Part shown: piece by piece, positions 9,924-18,373 of the stretch
Layout of the letters: each line of letters opens with the position of its first letter
Numbering within the stretch: position 1 is the stretch's first letter
From: Shewanella halifaxensis HAW-EB4
GTDB taxonomy: Bacteria > Pseudomonadota > Gammaproteobacteria > Enterobacterales > Shewanellaceae
Reading direction: 5' to 3'
Assembly: GCF_000019185.1 (NCBI RefSeq)
Contig: NC_010334.1
Location: forward strand, 868,001 to 932,000
Length of the DNA stretch: 64,000 bases
The notes under the pieces: generated by a model
Database searches by the model: none
What the model was told of the DNA's origin: nothing
The model's input: the letters and a program-made list of their open reading frames with translations, nothing else
Program-made: the position numbers and the translations under genes

Positions 9924-10826
9924 TTATTTATACAGAGGGGTATCAGGACTTAGCTCGCGGCTTAAGTTGATGAAGCTTTCTGCTGCAGGCGTTAGTGGTA
10001 AGTTTTTACGCCAAATCAGCGCCAGATCCCAGGTTAAGTTCGGCGACAATGGCCGATAAACTAGCTTGTCTGAGGTTACCTTGTCGCAGATAGGCTTTGG
10101 CAAGATGGCGACTCCCATCTGGGCCTCTACCATAGCGGCAATAAAATCCCATTGGCCGCTTTGGGCCGCAATATTGAGTTCCACATTGGCCTTGCGGCTT
10201 AATCTATGGATAAGTTTTGTAAGAGAAAAATCATCGTTATAGAGAATAAAGGGGTGAGGCTCAATAGCGGCCCATGTAATAGCCTCTGACTTTTCAAGTT
10301 TATGGCCGTTGGGTATGCATGCTAATAGAGGGTAACCCTTAAGGTTATGGCTATAAAACTCCTGCGAGTGTGTAGTAGGAAGCGCGGTAAAGGTGAGATC
10401 TAAGGTGTCATTGAGTAGTGCTTGCTCTGCACCGAAGCCGCCTAATTCGACGATGCTGACCTCAATTTTTGGGAAGCGTTTACGATATTCGCTGAGCAGA
10501 CTAATAATCATCTCACCCATCATGGGGCAGACACCCAATCGTAACTGTCCTGTTTGCAGGCCATTCAAGCTATTCAACTCTTCTTGTAATCGATGCCACT
10601 GTCCAACTATTTGTTGAGCGCTATTGGCAAGCATTCGTCCGGCTTCAGTTGCGATCACTTTTTGATTATTTCTAATCAATAGCGGTTGCTCTAAATTTTC
10701 TTCTAAGCGCTGGATCATCTTGCTCAGTGTCGGCTGAGTAAGGTGTAATTTTTCTGCAGCGCGGGTGTAGTTACCAACCTCTAGTAAGGTCACAAAGCAG
10801 TGCAAGCTCTTAATCTGTATGTTCAT
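9924..10826 (-). CDS. LysR-family transcriptional regulator
   Basis: This 300-residue LysR protein has an N-terminal HTH (residues 1-60; NYTRAAEKLHLTQPTLSKMI) and a C-terminal substrate-binding domain. The HTH and 'QLRLGVCPMMGEMI' region resemble the CynR/CbbR-type subgroup, but no effector can be assigned. It is transcribed toward the P-type ATPase gene, 134 bases away, and is divergent from a 49-codon reading frame that starts 130 bases from its ATG. A LysR regulator often controls the gene divergent from it, so that small gene is the nearest candidate target. Family certain, function unknown. Confidence 0.9.
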   Translation of the reverse strand: MNIQIKSLHCFVTLLEVGNYTRAAEKLHLTQPTLSKMIQRLEENLEQPLLIRNNQKVIATEAGRMLANSAQQIVGQWHRLQEELNSLNGLQTGQLRLGVCPMMGEMIISLLSEYRKRFPKIEVSIVELGGFGAEQALLNDTLDLTFTALPTTHSQEFYSHNLKGYPLLACIPNGHKLEKSEAITWAAIEPHPFILYNDDFSLTKLIHRLSRKANVELNIAAQSGQWDFIAAMVEAQMGVAILPKPICDKVTSDKLVYRPLSPNLTWDLALIWRKNLPLTPAAESFINLSRELSPDTPLYK

Positions 10827-10955
10827 GCTTAAATGGAATTTAGTTGATGGTTATTATTCATTTTACTAATAGTAGGATAAGGATTACTTTGACCGCAAGC
10901 ACACTATTTCGACTATTTTATCGCAACTACTTTTATAGTAACGACAGGAAAAAAA

Positions 10956-11105
10956 ATGAAGTCATATCAAGGTTTATTCGCTCAAGCTCTATATTTAGCC
11001 GCTAAACCAATGGATAAAGCCGAAAAGCAAAAGCTCGAGAATGCCTCTCGCCAGCAGCAATCTTTAGCCCAAGAGCAGACAAAGCCAAGTAAACTGGCTT
11101 CATAA
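10956..11105 (+). CDS. Small hypothetical protein, 49 residues
   Basis: ATG is preceded by CAGGA seven bases upstream, and the frame stays open for 49 codons to TAA. The product begins MKSYQGLFAQALYLAAK and its C-terminal half is rich in Lys, Gln, Glu and Ala, so it is probably helical and hydrophilic. It has no signal peptide or membrane segment. It lies divergent from the LysR gene and is the only gene between it and the DUF5062-like gene on the other strand. I do not recognise it. Support comes from the ribosome-binding site, the position and the composition only. No strong terminator follows. Confidence 0.45.
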   Translation: MKSYQGLFAQALYLAAKPMDKAEKQKLENASRQQQSLAQEQTKPSKLAS

Positions 11106-11353
11106 CATTATTGCTTAGTGATTTAGCTTGATAAAGGTTTGCGTTAAACCTTGCATCTTTAGTTGCACTTGCTCGCGTCAAAATCCCTCAAACTTGGCGT
11201 GAGTATTTTGCTTAAAATAAAAGATGACTTTGTCATATTCCCTGCATTAGGCCTTACCTAATAGGTTTAAGCTACTGCTTTTTTGAGGGAAGACCTCGAT
11301 GAGTAATACCTGCCACTGAGCGTAGCAGGTGGATTGATAGTGACAAGTAATGA

Positions 11354-11614
11354 TCAGTTAAGCAGTTCATGCTCTGGTGGCAGTTGGCGGCTGATCCATA
11401 ACACCAGTTTGTGTTTCATATTGGGGCCATCTTCTTTGTCTTTTGATAATGCTTGGATAAGGTTATCTTGCACCAGTAACCGATAAATACATTCAACTTT
11501 GTCTTTTGGAGAGATCCCTTGACCAAAATCGGCAAAACCTCTCTTCTTGGCGTAGCCAACACCAATTTCTAACGCAAGTTTGAGTAGCTGTGCATCGTGC
11601 TTACCTGACTTCAT
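11354..11614 (-). CDS. DUF5062-like small protein
   Basis: This 86-residue hydrophilic protein begins MKSGKHDAQLLKLALEIG and contains KDKVECIYRLLV and KDKEDGPNMKHKLVLW. To my recollection these match the conserved core of the DUF5062 family found in Vibrio and Shewanella; its function is unknown. I chose ATG 11614 because AAGAAG lies about eight bases upstream and because the 23 residues gained by starting further upstream do not look like this family. It is predicted to be helical and cytoplasmic. It stands alone on this strand, divergent from the UspE-like gene. Confidence 0.72.
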   Translation of the reverse strand: MKSGKHDAQLLKLALEIGVGYAKKRGFADFGQGISPKDKVECIYRLLVQDNLIQALSKDKEDGPNMKHKLVLWISRQLPPEHELLN

Positions 11615-11891
11615 ATTAACGCTTCTTATGTCAATTGATGTTGTTATAACGTTACCTGAAAATAGGACTATAGCAAGTGACATAGCGTTGATAACGGCAG
11701 TTTAATCTATTGAAAACTCCAAGCTTGTTGTCGATGATTAGGTCACCGTGGTGACGAGTCCTACTGAGGCTAGGCCACCTAAGAGGTAGCTTTTTCATGT
11801 TTTGATCCGGATCGTTAATCGTATCGGTTTAACGGCACATAGGGACAAACTTGTCTAAGCTAGTATTAGGTAGTAGTAACCGGAGAGTGCG

Positions 11892-12776
11892 ATGGACAAA
11901 GTATTCATTATTTCCCAGAGAGAAGAGGCTCATGTCGATGCGATATCGGCAGGGGTTGAGCTTGCCAGAGAGTTAGGAAAGCGCGCCGAAGTATTTGCTT
12001 ATAGTTTTGAATACTTTGGTAATGCCGAATATTACAATCCCAAGTTTGTTGCTGTTGCGCAAAAGCACGTGATGAAGCAACGCATGGCTAAGATTGAACT
12101 GGAGTTAGAGAGTATCGATGCCGCCGATACACCAATCCACAGTGTCTGGAGCAAAGATCTTTATGAGCATGCTTGTCATCATTCAGACCGCCATGGCTTC
12201 GATCTTATCGTTAAAGCGGTGCACCATGCCGATCATTACTTACCTGTAGACTGGAATCTTATCCGTCACACCCGAGTGCCATTGATGCTACTGACCGATC
12301 ATCCGGTACAGAAGAATAACACCGTGATGATGGCCTTAGATCTTGACAGTAAAAAAACTTTAAAGCAGCAACTAAATCAATCTGTTATTCGTCAAGCTAT
12401 CGCGTTGGCTAAAGCGACTGGCTGCGAGCTACATCTTGCATTTGTGATCCGATTGCCTCAGGTGATCCATGATATGGAGATCGTCGATACCTATGCGATG
12501 ATAAAAAAAGCTCGAGAAAAGCATCAAGCATTATTTGATAAGCTCAATATCGACCCTAAGTGTGTTCATATTACCGTTGGCGAACCCGATCTGTGTATCT
12601 ATCAATTAGCTTGCAAGCATAAGGTACGCTATTTAGTGCTTGGTGCGGTACAGCGTCAAGGAGTCTACGCCTTTGTGGTTGGCAATATGGCAGAATCAAT
12701 ATTAAGTCGTATCCGCAGTAATGTGTTGGTTGTGCCTGCGCGCGAGGGGGTATTGCAGCCTCTAGGAGATAGTTGA
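11892..12776 (+). CDS. uspE: UspE-like tandem-domain universal stress protein
   Basis: This 294-residue cytoplasmic protein has two universal-stress-protein domains in tandem (about 1-140 and 145-285), the same plan as E. coli UspE, which is about 316 residues. The second domain ends in the family pattern LGAVQRQGVYAFVVGNMAE, where E. coli UspE also has Asn rather than Ser/Thr in the nucleotide-binding loop. GGAGAG lies a few bases before the ATG. The C-terminal part (from base 12477) is repeated, in diverged and broken form, directly downstream. The natural C-terminus may therefore have been altered: it ends LQPLGDS here but LEPLE in the copy. UspE proteins act in stress survival; the exact role here is unknown. 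Confidence 0.82.
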   Translation: MDKVFIISQREEAHVDAISAGVELARELGKRAEVFAYSFEYFGNAEYYNPKFVAVAQKHVMKQRMAKIELELESIDAADTPIHSVWSKDLYEHACHHSDRHGFDLIVKAVHHADHYLPVDWNLIRHTRVPLMLLTDHPVQKNNTVMMALDLDSKKTLKQQLNQSVIRQAIALAKATGCELHLAFVIRLPQVIHDMEIVDTYAMIKKAREKHQALFDKLNIDPKCVHITVGEPDLCIYQLACKHKVRYLVLGAVQRQGVYAFVVGNMAESILSRIRSNVLVVPAREGVLQPLGDS

Positions 12777-12778
12777 TA

Positions 12779-13072
12779 GGAGATAGTTTACACCCATGCA
12801 ATGGTTAGACAGTCTCGGGCAAAGTATCAGCGCTGTTTGATAAGCTCAATATCGACCCTAAGTGTGTTCATATTACCGTTGGCGACCCCGATCTGTGTAT
12901 CTATCAATTAGCTTGTAAGCATAAGGTACGCTATTTAGTGCTTGGTACGGTGCAGCGTCAAGGAGTCTACGCCTTTGTCGTTGGCAATATGGCTGAATCT
13001 ATACTTAGTCGTATTCGCGCCAATGTCCTGATTGTTCCGGCACGCGAAGGGAAGTTGGAGCCTTTGGAATAA
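12779..13072 (+). pseudogene. Broken copy of the uspE 3' third
   Basis: Bases 12780-13072 repeat uspE bases 12477-12776 at an offset of 303, falling to 302 after a one-base deletion. The first part reads EIVYTHAMVRQSRAKYQ against EIVDTYAMIKKAREKHQ in uspE. A one-base deletion then shifts the frame, and LFDKLNIDPK to the end matches again. Identity is uneven: the 165 bases from GATAAG (12839) differ at only about five positions, while both flanks are clearly diverged. No start codon or ribosome-binding site lies in frame before an upstream stop. The copy ends PAREGKLEPLE-stop just before a strong terminator. It is a remnant, not a gene. Confidence 0.85.
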
Positions 13073-13093
13073 TTATCTCTGAGTGAATAAAAT

Positions 13094-13122
13094 AAAAACC
13101 ACCTCAATTGAGGTGGTTTTTT
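13094..13122 (+). terminator. Bidirectional terminator between the uspE copy and napB
   Basis: AAAAACCACCTCAATTGAGG and its complement form a perfect stem flanked by an A run and a T run. It can end both the uspE transcript and the convergent nap operon. Confidence 0.9.
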
Positions 13123-13145
13123 AATGGTTTAAAGCTAGCTAAAGC

Positions 13146-13571
13146 TTATTGAACAGAGAAGTCGTTTTCGACCAACTGCTGCTTATTTTCAGCTTGCGGT
13201 GTATGACATTGAGTACAGTTGTAGTACTCGTTGTTTAGCTTGCCGTTGGCCAACATATGAGAAGGATCAATTGCAGTCGCTTTCATACGCTTAGCTTTTG
13301 CTGGGCTATGACAGCTGATGCAGCCGTTTTTCTTCAGCGTGATTGGGTAATCGGCTTTATGCGGGATCATAGGAGGCTGATGCACGAAGGTACGCTCGAT
13401 AGACTTACCGCGCTTTGGATAAAGCGGCGCAGGATCGGCTGCACGAATATCGGTGATCTCAGACTTACCTAGTGAAATAACATTAACGGGTTCGGCTTGA
13501 GTGTTTGCTTGCTGACCAGAGCAAGCACTAAGCGCCATCACTAGCGCAGCTAAGGTGAGTACTTTTTTCAT
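13146..13571 (-). CDS. napB: Periplasmic nitrate reductase di-heme cytochrome c subunit NapB
   Basis: This 141-residue NapB has two CxxCH heme sites, CISCH and CTQCH, and the distal His residues in KADYP and PSHML typical of the family. It passes electrons to NapA in the periplasm. The start at 13571 overlaps the napH stop by four bases (ATGA) and has GGAG eight bases upstream, so the longer upstream frame is not used. The signal sequence ends LSACSGQQ, a good lipobox, so the protein may be a lipoprotein rather than fully soluble. It is the last gene of napDAGHB and ends before a strong terminator. Confidence 0.95.
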   Translation of the reverse strand: MKKVLTLAALVMALSACSGQQANTQAEPVNVISLGKSEITDIRAADPAPLYPKRGKSIERTFVHQPPMIPHKADYPITLKKNGCISCHSPAKAKRMKATAIDPSHMLANGKLNNEYYNCTQCHTPQAENKQQLVENDFSVQ

Positions 13572-14476
13572 TGGTTGTTCTCCGCCTTTAGGGCAATTCG
13601 ATTTTGGTTCTTTCGATTCTGAAACTGGAAAACGCGTTGGGCGCAAACGTCGATACAACGGCCGCATTGAGTACAATCACTGTCGGTTATCATGGGTTGC
13701 TTGCCTTTGAGTGCAGGCTTTAATACCTGTCTTTCAGGGCAAATAACAAAACAATCCATACAGTTATCGCAATCTTTTGCGTTTACGGCTGATACTTTTA
13801 CCGGACTCACTTTGCCGATAAGGCCAAAGAGTGCACCCGTTGGGCACAAGTGTCCGCACCATGCTCTCTCACTGATAAACATGTCCAGTAAGAAGATGGC
13901 GGCCAAGATCCATAAACCACTGCCAGCACCAAACAGTGCCGCGCGATACAGTACAGGAACGGGATTTACCCACTCCCAAACAGTAAGGCCAGTCAGTACG
14001 GGTAAGATCAGTACGAGTGCAAGCAAGTAGTAACGTAAGTTTCTTGGCATCTCTGTAGTGCGAGGCAAGTTCATTTTACGTCGTAACCAGCTGGCGAGAT
14101 CTGTCACCATGTTTACGGGGCAAACCCAGCTGCAAAATACTCGACCGCCAAGCACTGCATACAGCAGAGCGATAATGACGGCGCCAAGTAATAAGCTCAG
14201 CTCGGGTAAATGTCCTGTCATCAATACTTGCAAGCTGGCAAGTGGATCAGACAAAGGGACAACGCCGAAGAGTTCACTGGCAGAGAGGTTGCCCTTAAGC
14301 AACCAAACACCAGCCCACGTTGCGATGAAAGGGCTAATGGCAAACAGTGCAAAGACACAGACTTGGCATAGGCGACGAAGAAATAGGAATTTGTGGGCGC
14401 GCCACCATCCTAACTCTTTAATTGCCGCCTTGGCAAAGCCATGTGTTGTCGGTTTTTGCTTTAGTGTCTGGCTCAT
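13568..14476 (-). CDS. napH: Quinol dehydrogenase membrane component NapH
   Basis: This 302-residue membrane iron-sulfur protein has about four transmembrane helices. Two cytoplasmic CxxxCP motifs (CSWVCPVN and CGHLCPTG) and two C-terminal ferredoxin [4Fe-4S] motifs (CDNCMDCFVICP and CTQCGRCIDVC) are visible. NapH accepts electrons from quinol and hands them to NapG, substituting for NapC. There is no napC in this cluster, which fits that role. It overlaps napG by four bases upstream and napB by four bases downstream (ATGA at both), indicating translational coupling. Confidence 0.96.
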   Translation of the reverse strand: MSQTLKQKPTTHGFAKAAIKELGWWRAHKFLFLRRLCQVCVFALFAISPFIATWAGVWLLKGNLSASELFGVVPLSDPLASLQVLMTGHLPELSLLLGAVIIALLYAVLGGRVFCSWVCPVNMVTDLASWLRRKMNLPRTTEMPRNLRYYLLALVLILPVLTGLTVWEWVNPVPVLYRAALFGAGSGLWILAAIFLLDMFISERAWCGHLCPTGALFGLIGKVSPVKVSAVNAKDCDNCMDCFVICPERQVLKPALKGKQPMITDSDCTQCGRCIDVCAQRVFQFQNRKNQNRIALKAENNQ

Positions 14477-15207
14477 AACTCAAGCCCCTTGTTTAACATC
14501 TCAAGCGTAGTCTCTTCGGTGTTGATATAGGTATCGTGTGAAGCCGTTTTACCTAAAGCAATATGAGTCGGTAACACCTTAATCGCAGGCTCTTCTAGTA
14601 CACACACATGTTCACATTTCCCACAGCCAGTGCAGCTGTCGCTGTTGACCTTGGGCAGGAACATCGCGTGGTGACCGCTGCGAGCATTGTGTTGCATCTC
14701 TAGGGTGATAGCGTCATCGATTAGCGGGCAAACCCGGTAACAAACATCACATCTCAACCCTTTAAAGTTAAGGCAGTTCTTCTCATCGGTCAGTACTGCA
14801 ATACCCATTTTTGAGTCGTCAATATCCGTTAGTTCATGGTTCAGCGAGCCCGATGGGCAGGCTTTAACACAGGGGATATCTTCACACATCTCACAGGGAG
14901 TATTGCGTGCAGTAAAGTAGGGCGTGCCCGTTGGCGCACCTTCAAACCAGCGAGCCAGTTTGAGGGTGTCGTAGGGGCAGGCTTCTACGCATAAACCACA
15001 GCGTACACAGGCCGAGAGAAAATCGTCTTCACTTAATGCACCTGGCGGTCTTATCGCGAGCGGGTCTAACTGACTAGATTGCTTAGCAACCGCCGTTAAC
15101 CCCATTCCTAGTAAGCCCATAGCGCAGGTAGCTTTTGCCGATGTGGCTAAAAACTGGCGGCGATTAACGCCTTTGGCTGCGAACTTACTTTGATTGACCG
15201 TACTCAT
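14473..15207 (-). CDS. napG: Periplasmic ferredoxin-type protein NapG
   Basis: This 244-residue protein begins with a twin-arginine signal (NRRQFLATSAK) and carries four cysteine clusters: CVRCGLCVEACP, CEMCEDIPCVKACP, a CDVCYRVCP set and CTGCGKCEHVC. These predict four [4Fe-4S] centres. It forms the quinol-oxidising NapGH module and relays electrons from NapH toward NapB and NapA. It begins 60 bases after napA and its stop overlaps the napH start. The length is normal for the family and no key residue appears missing. Confidence 0.96.
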   Translation of the reverse strand: MSTVNQSKFAAKGVNRRQFLATSAKATCAMGLLGMGLTAVAKQSSQLDPLAIRPPGALSEDDFLSACVRCGLCVEACPYDTLKLARWFEGAPTGTPYFTARNTPCEMCEDIPCVKACPSGSLNHELTDIDDSKMGIAVLTDEKNCLNFKGLRCDVCYRVCPLIDDAITLEMQHNARSGHHAMFLPKVNSDSCTGCGKCEHVCVLEEPAIKVLPTHIALGKTASHDTYINTEETTLEMLNKGLEL

Positions 15208-15267
15208 TTGCGTTAGTTTTCTCCGCTTTTGCTTAAGCGATTAAAGTTAAGTTTGTTAGTGAAAAGC

Positions 15268-17748
15268 TTATGCTTTCATCACTTTAACTGGACACTTCTT
15301 GAAGTCTGTCTCTTTTGACAGCGGATCTGTCGCATCGAGTATTAACTTGTTGACCAGCTGGCGCGCATCGAAGAATGGCATAAATGCCACGCCTCTTGGC
15401 GGCTTATTGCGGCCTTTAGTTTCTACACGGGTCTTCACTTCACCGCGAGGTGAGGCAACGATCACTTCATCGCCACGCTTAAGACCACGAGCTTTAGCAT
15501 CTTCTGGGTGCATAAAGATCTGTGCATCTGGGTAGGCGCGATATAGCTCAGGAACGCGAGCCGTCATCGAACCTGTATGCCAATGCTCAAGCACACGGCC
15601 AGTTGATAACCAGATATCGTATTCTTCGTTTGGCTCTTCTGCTGCGGGCTCAAATGGTAGCGCGAAGATCACCGCTTTACCGTCTGGCTTACCGTAGAAA
15701 TCAAACTCTTTATCGCCTTTCACATAAGGGTCACCTTTTGAGAAGCGACGTAAGGTTTCTTTACCATCAACCACTGGCCAGCGTAGACCACGGGTTTCAT
15801 GGTAAGTATCAAAGTCCGCTAAGTCGTGGGCATGGCCGCGACCAAACTGAGCGTATTCTTCAAATAGACCCTTTTGGACATAGAAACCAAATGCATCAGC
15901 TTCGTCGTTGTACTGACCCTTACACTCAGACGATGGGAACTTGTCGACCACGCCGTTAGCATAAAGCACGTCAAATAGTGTCTTATCTGCAAGTTCTGGT
16001 TGCTTAGCAATAAGCTCTGCAGGCCATACTTCAGAGACCTTAAAGCGCTTAGAGAACTCCATTAGCTGCCACAAGTCAGATTTAGCACCTTCTGGTGCTT
16101 TAACTTGCTGATGCCACATGTGAGTACGACGCTCAGCGTTACCGTAGGCCCCTTCTTTTTCTACCCACATCGCCGTTGGTAGGATCAAGTCAGCCGCCAT
16201 AGCTGTTACTGTTGGGTATGGATCCGATACCACGATGAAGTTTTCTGGGTTACGGAAACCTGGATACATTTCATCGTTGATGTTTGGACCGGCCTGCATG
16301 TTATTGGTACACATAGTCCAGTAACAGTTCAGCTTGCCATCTTTAAGCATACGGCTTTGCAATACTGCGTGGAAACCCGGCTTTGGCGGAATCGTGCCCG
16401 CTGGAACTTGCCATAACTTTTCGGTGATCTCACGGTGCTTAGGATTCGCTACTACCATGTCAGCAGGTAGACGGTGCGCGAACGTTCCGACTTCACGTGC
16501 TGTACCACAAGCCGATGGCTGACCCGTTAGTGAGAACGGACTGTTGCCAGGAGTGGCAATCTTACCGGTTAACAAGTGAATGTTGTAAAGCATGTTGTTG
16601 GCCCAAACACCACGAGTGTGCTGGTTGATACCCATGGTCCACAGGCTCATCATCTTCACGTTTGGATCGGCATAAGCTTTAGCCATAAGCTCTAGCTTTT
16701 CTGGCTCAACACCACTCATCTCGGCTGCATATTCTAGGGTGTACGAGCTAACGAACTTGGCGTACTCGTCGAAGCTGATAGGCTTAGACTTACCGTTGCC
16801 AGGGTTCTTAGCTTTTTTCTCTAGTGGATGATCTGGACGTAGACCGTAACCGATATCGGTAGTACCGAGTGCAAACTTAGTGTGCTTGTTAACGAAGTCT
16901 TTGTTTACTGCATCGTTTTGAATGATGTAGTTGGCAACATAGTTAAGGATCACTAAGTCAGACTGCGGACGGAAGACCATGGCGTTGTCGGCTAAGTCGA
17001 AGCTACGGTTTTCGTAAGTTGATAATACGTGTACGCGACTCGTTGGGCTGCTTAGGCGGCGATCTGATAGACGAGCCCAAAGGATTGGGTGCATCTCAGC
17101 CATGTTGGCGCCCCAAAGCACGAACTGATCGGCGGCTTCTAAGTCATCGTAACAACCCATAGGCTCATCGATACCGAAGGTACGCATAAAGCCACCTACC
17201 GCTGATGCCATACAGTGACGTGCGTTAGGATCGATGTTATTGGTTAAGAAACCCGCCTTGTGTAGTTTAGAGGCGGCGTAGCCTTCCCAAACAGTCCACT
17301 GGCCAGAACCAAACATACCAACTGCAGTTGGACCTTTAGTCTTAAGGGTGTCTTTCCACTTGTCAGCCATGATATCAAATGCGCTATCCCAGCTGATTGG
17401 AGTGAATTCACCTTCTTTATCATATTGGCCATCTTTCATACGCAAAAGCGGCGTAGTTAGACGATCCTTACCGTACATGATCTTAGAAAGGAAGTAGCCT
17501 TTAATACAGTTAAGGCCTTTGTTCACAGGGCTTTCTGGATCACCTTTGGTGGCGACAACTTTGCCATTATCTGTGCCCACGAGAACGCTACAACCTACGC
17601 CACAAAAACGGCAAGGTGCTTTGTCCCACTTGATGTTATCTTTTTGCTCTGCAGCTTCGACTATCTTAACTGGCAGAGTCGCGCCTACAGCTGTTGCTGC
17701 TGCAACGGCGGCGTTGGCTTTTAGAAACTCGCGACGGCTAATGCTCAT
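15268..17748 (-). CDS. napA: Periplasmic nitrate reductase catalytic subunit NapA
   Basis: This 826-residue molybdenum enzyme reduces nitrate to nitrite in the periplasm. It has a twin-arginine signal (SISRREFLKANAAVAAA), an N-terminal [4Fe-4S] motif (CRFCGVGCSV, with a fourth Cys in GLNCIKG) and the NARHCMASAV segment whose cysteine ligates Mo-bis-MGD. I chose ATG 17748, which has GAGGA six bases upstream. A start at 17760 would put four residues ahead of the signal. It overlaps napD by 11 bases, so the Tat chaperone and its substrate are co-translated. The C-terminal molybdopterin-dinucleotide-binding domain (WLSTGRVLEHWHTGSMT) is intact. Confidence 0.97.
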   Translation of the reverse strand: MSISRREFLKANAAVAAATAVGATLPVKIVEAAEQKDNIKWDKAPCRFCGVGCSVLVGTDNGKVVATKGDPESPVNKGLNCIKGYFLSKIMYGKDRLTTPLLRMKDGQYDKEGEFTPISWDSAFDIMADKWKDTLKTKGPTAVGMFGSGQWTVWEGYAASKLHKAGFLTNNIDPNARHCMASAVGGFMRTFGIDEPMGCYDDLEAADQFVLWGANMAEMHPILWARLSDRRLSSPTSRVHVLSTYENRSFDLADNAMVFRPQSDLVILNYVANYIIQNDAVNKDFVNKHTKFALGTTDIGYGLRPDHPLEKKAKNPGNGKSKPISFDEYAKFVSSYTLEYAAEMSGVEPEKLELMAKAYADPNVKMMSLWTMGINQHTRGVWANNMLYNIHLLTGKIATPGNSPFSLTGQPSACGTAREVGTFAHRLPADMVVANPKHREITEKLWQVPAGTIPPKPGFHAVLQSRMLKDGKLNCYWTMCTNNMQAGPNINDEMYPGFRNPENFIVVSDPYPTVTAMAADLILPTAMWVEKEGAYGNAERRTHMWHQQVKAPEGAKSDLWQLMEFSKRFKVSEVWPAELIAKQPELADKTLFDVLYANGVVDKFPSSECKGQYNDEADAFGFYVQKGLFEEYAQFGRGHAHDLADFDTYHETRGLRWPVVDGKETLRRFSKGDPYVKGDKEFDFYGKPDGKAVIFALPFEPAAEEPNEEYDIWLSTGRVLEHWHTGSMTARVPELYRAYPDAQIFMHPEDAKARGLKRGDEVIVASPRGEVKTRVETKGRNKPPRGVAFMPFFDARQLVNKLILDATDPLSKETDFKKCPVKVMKA

Positions 17749-18013
17749 GGTGTTCCTCACTCTTTTCTTCTACTGGATCGACTTGATGATAAACTAGACT
17801 GCTATTTAACACGCCCTCTAGGGCGTTTATCGCTTCAACGTTATCGAGGATGGCGCGTTGGGTTTCACCTTCAATGGTGACCACAAACTTGCCTTCATCG
17901 GTAACGGCATGGATCTCGGTGCCTTCAAGAGCTGATATTTTATTCTTAATTTCAGTCACAGCACCCGGTGCGGCATGCACGACTAGGCTGGTAATATGAA
18001 ATTCTTGGCTCAT
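17738..18013 (-). CDS. napD: NapA signal-peptide chaperone NapD
   Basis: This 91-residue cytoplasmic protein (HITSLVVHAAPGAV near the start) is the NapD chaperone that binds the NapA twin-arginine signal and delays export until the cofactor is inserted. The ATG at 18013 has AGGT about seven bases upstream; an upstream in-frame ATG at 18076 would add 21 residues unlike NapD. The C-terminus is acidic and His-rich (EEKSEEHHEH). It is the first gene of napDAGHB. NarP-like and CRP-like sites lie 104-171 bases upstream of its start. Confidence 0.93.
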   Translation of the reverse strand: MSQEFHITSLVVHAAPGAVTEIKNKISALEGTEIHAVTDEGKFVVTIEGETQRAILDNVEAINALEGVLNSSLVYHQVDPVEEKSEEHHEH

Positions 18014-18116
18014 CTTTCTACCTTTTATTGATTTGGCTAACTCACCTAGGTGGGTTATACCGATGTTCTCTACCAAAGGTTTATCTCGAGTCTAGACCTC
18101 ACAGAAACTGTGGGTA

Positions 18117-18132
18117 TACCTCGCAAGGGGTA
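18117..18132 (-). promoter_or_regulatory. NarP-type 7-2-7 site upstream of napD
   Basis: TACCTCG-CA-AGGGGTA is an inverted pair of NarL/NarP heptamers in the 7-2-7 arrangement used by NarP. One half matches fully and the other differs at the last base. It lies 104 bases upstream of the napD start, a sensible place for nitrate activation through NarQ/NarP. The regulator genes are not in this window. Confidence 0.7.
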
Positions 18133-18168
18133 TTGGTAGTTTTTGTAGACCGAGATCAACTTTTTCAT

Positions 18169-18184
18169 GGTGATCTGATTCACA
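18169..18184 (-). promoter_or_regulatory. CRP-type site upstream of napD
   Basis: GGTGATCTGATTCACA matches the CRP consensus TGTGA-N6-TCACA with one mismatch. It lies about 156 bases upstream of the napD start. CRP is the main known activator of anaerobic respiration in Shewanella, so this fits nap control. Confidence 0.65.
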
Positions 18185-18284
18185 GATTTATCAATGAATA
18201 GCGGCGTGTTGTTTGAATTTTGATCATTCGAAATGTTAGCTTGCGCTACATTAAAAAGGTTTGATATTCAGATGCTTAATTATT

Positions 18285-18303
18285 GATAATGATTTTCATT
18301 TAC
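18285..18303. promoter_or_regulatory. Possible Fur box
   Basis: GATAATGATTTTCATTTAC agrees with the 19-base Fur consensus at 15 positions by my count. It lies 272 bases upstream of napD and just past the end of the AttH-like gene, so only nap could use it. Its distance from the promoter makes function uncertain. Confidence 0.35.
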
Positions 18304-18373
18304 ACTTGGTTTTGGCTGTGTAAACGAATTGGGAATATATCAGGGTTTAGGTAAATATGTTATTAAATATTGA

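Noticed and set aside
12779..13072. The uspE copy as a second functional gene
   Set aside because: It has a frameshift and no usable start, and only the last third of the protein is present.
15522..15959. A 145-codon frame antisense to napA
   Set aside because: It lies entirely inside napA on the other strand and shows no protein family.
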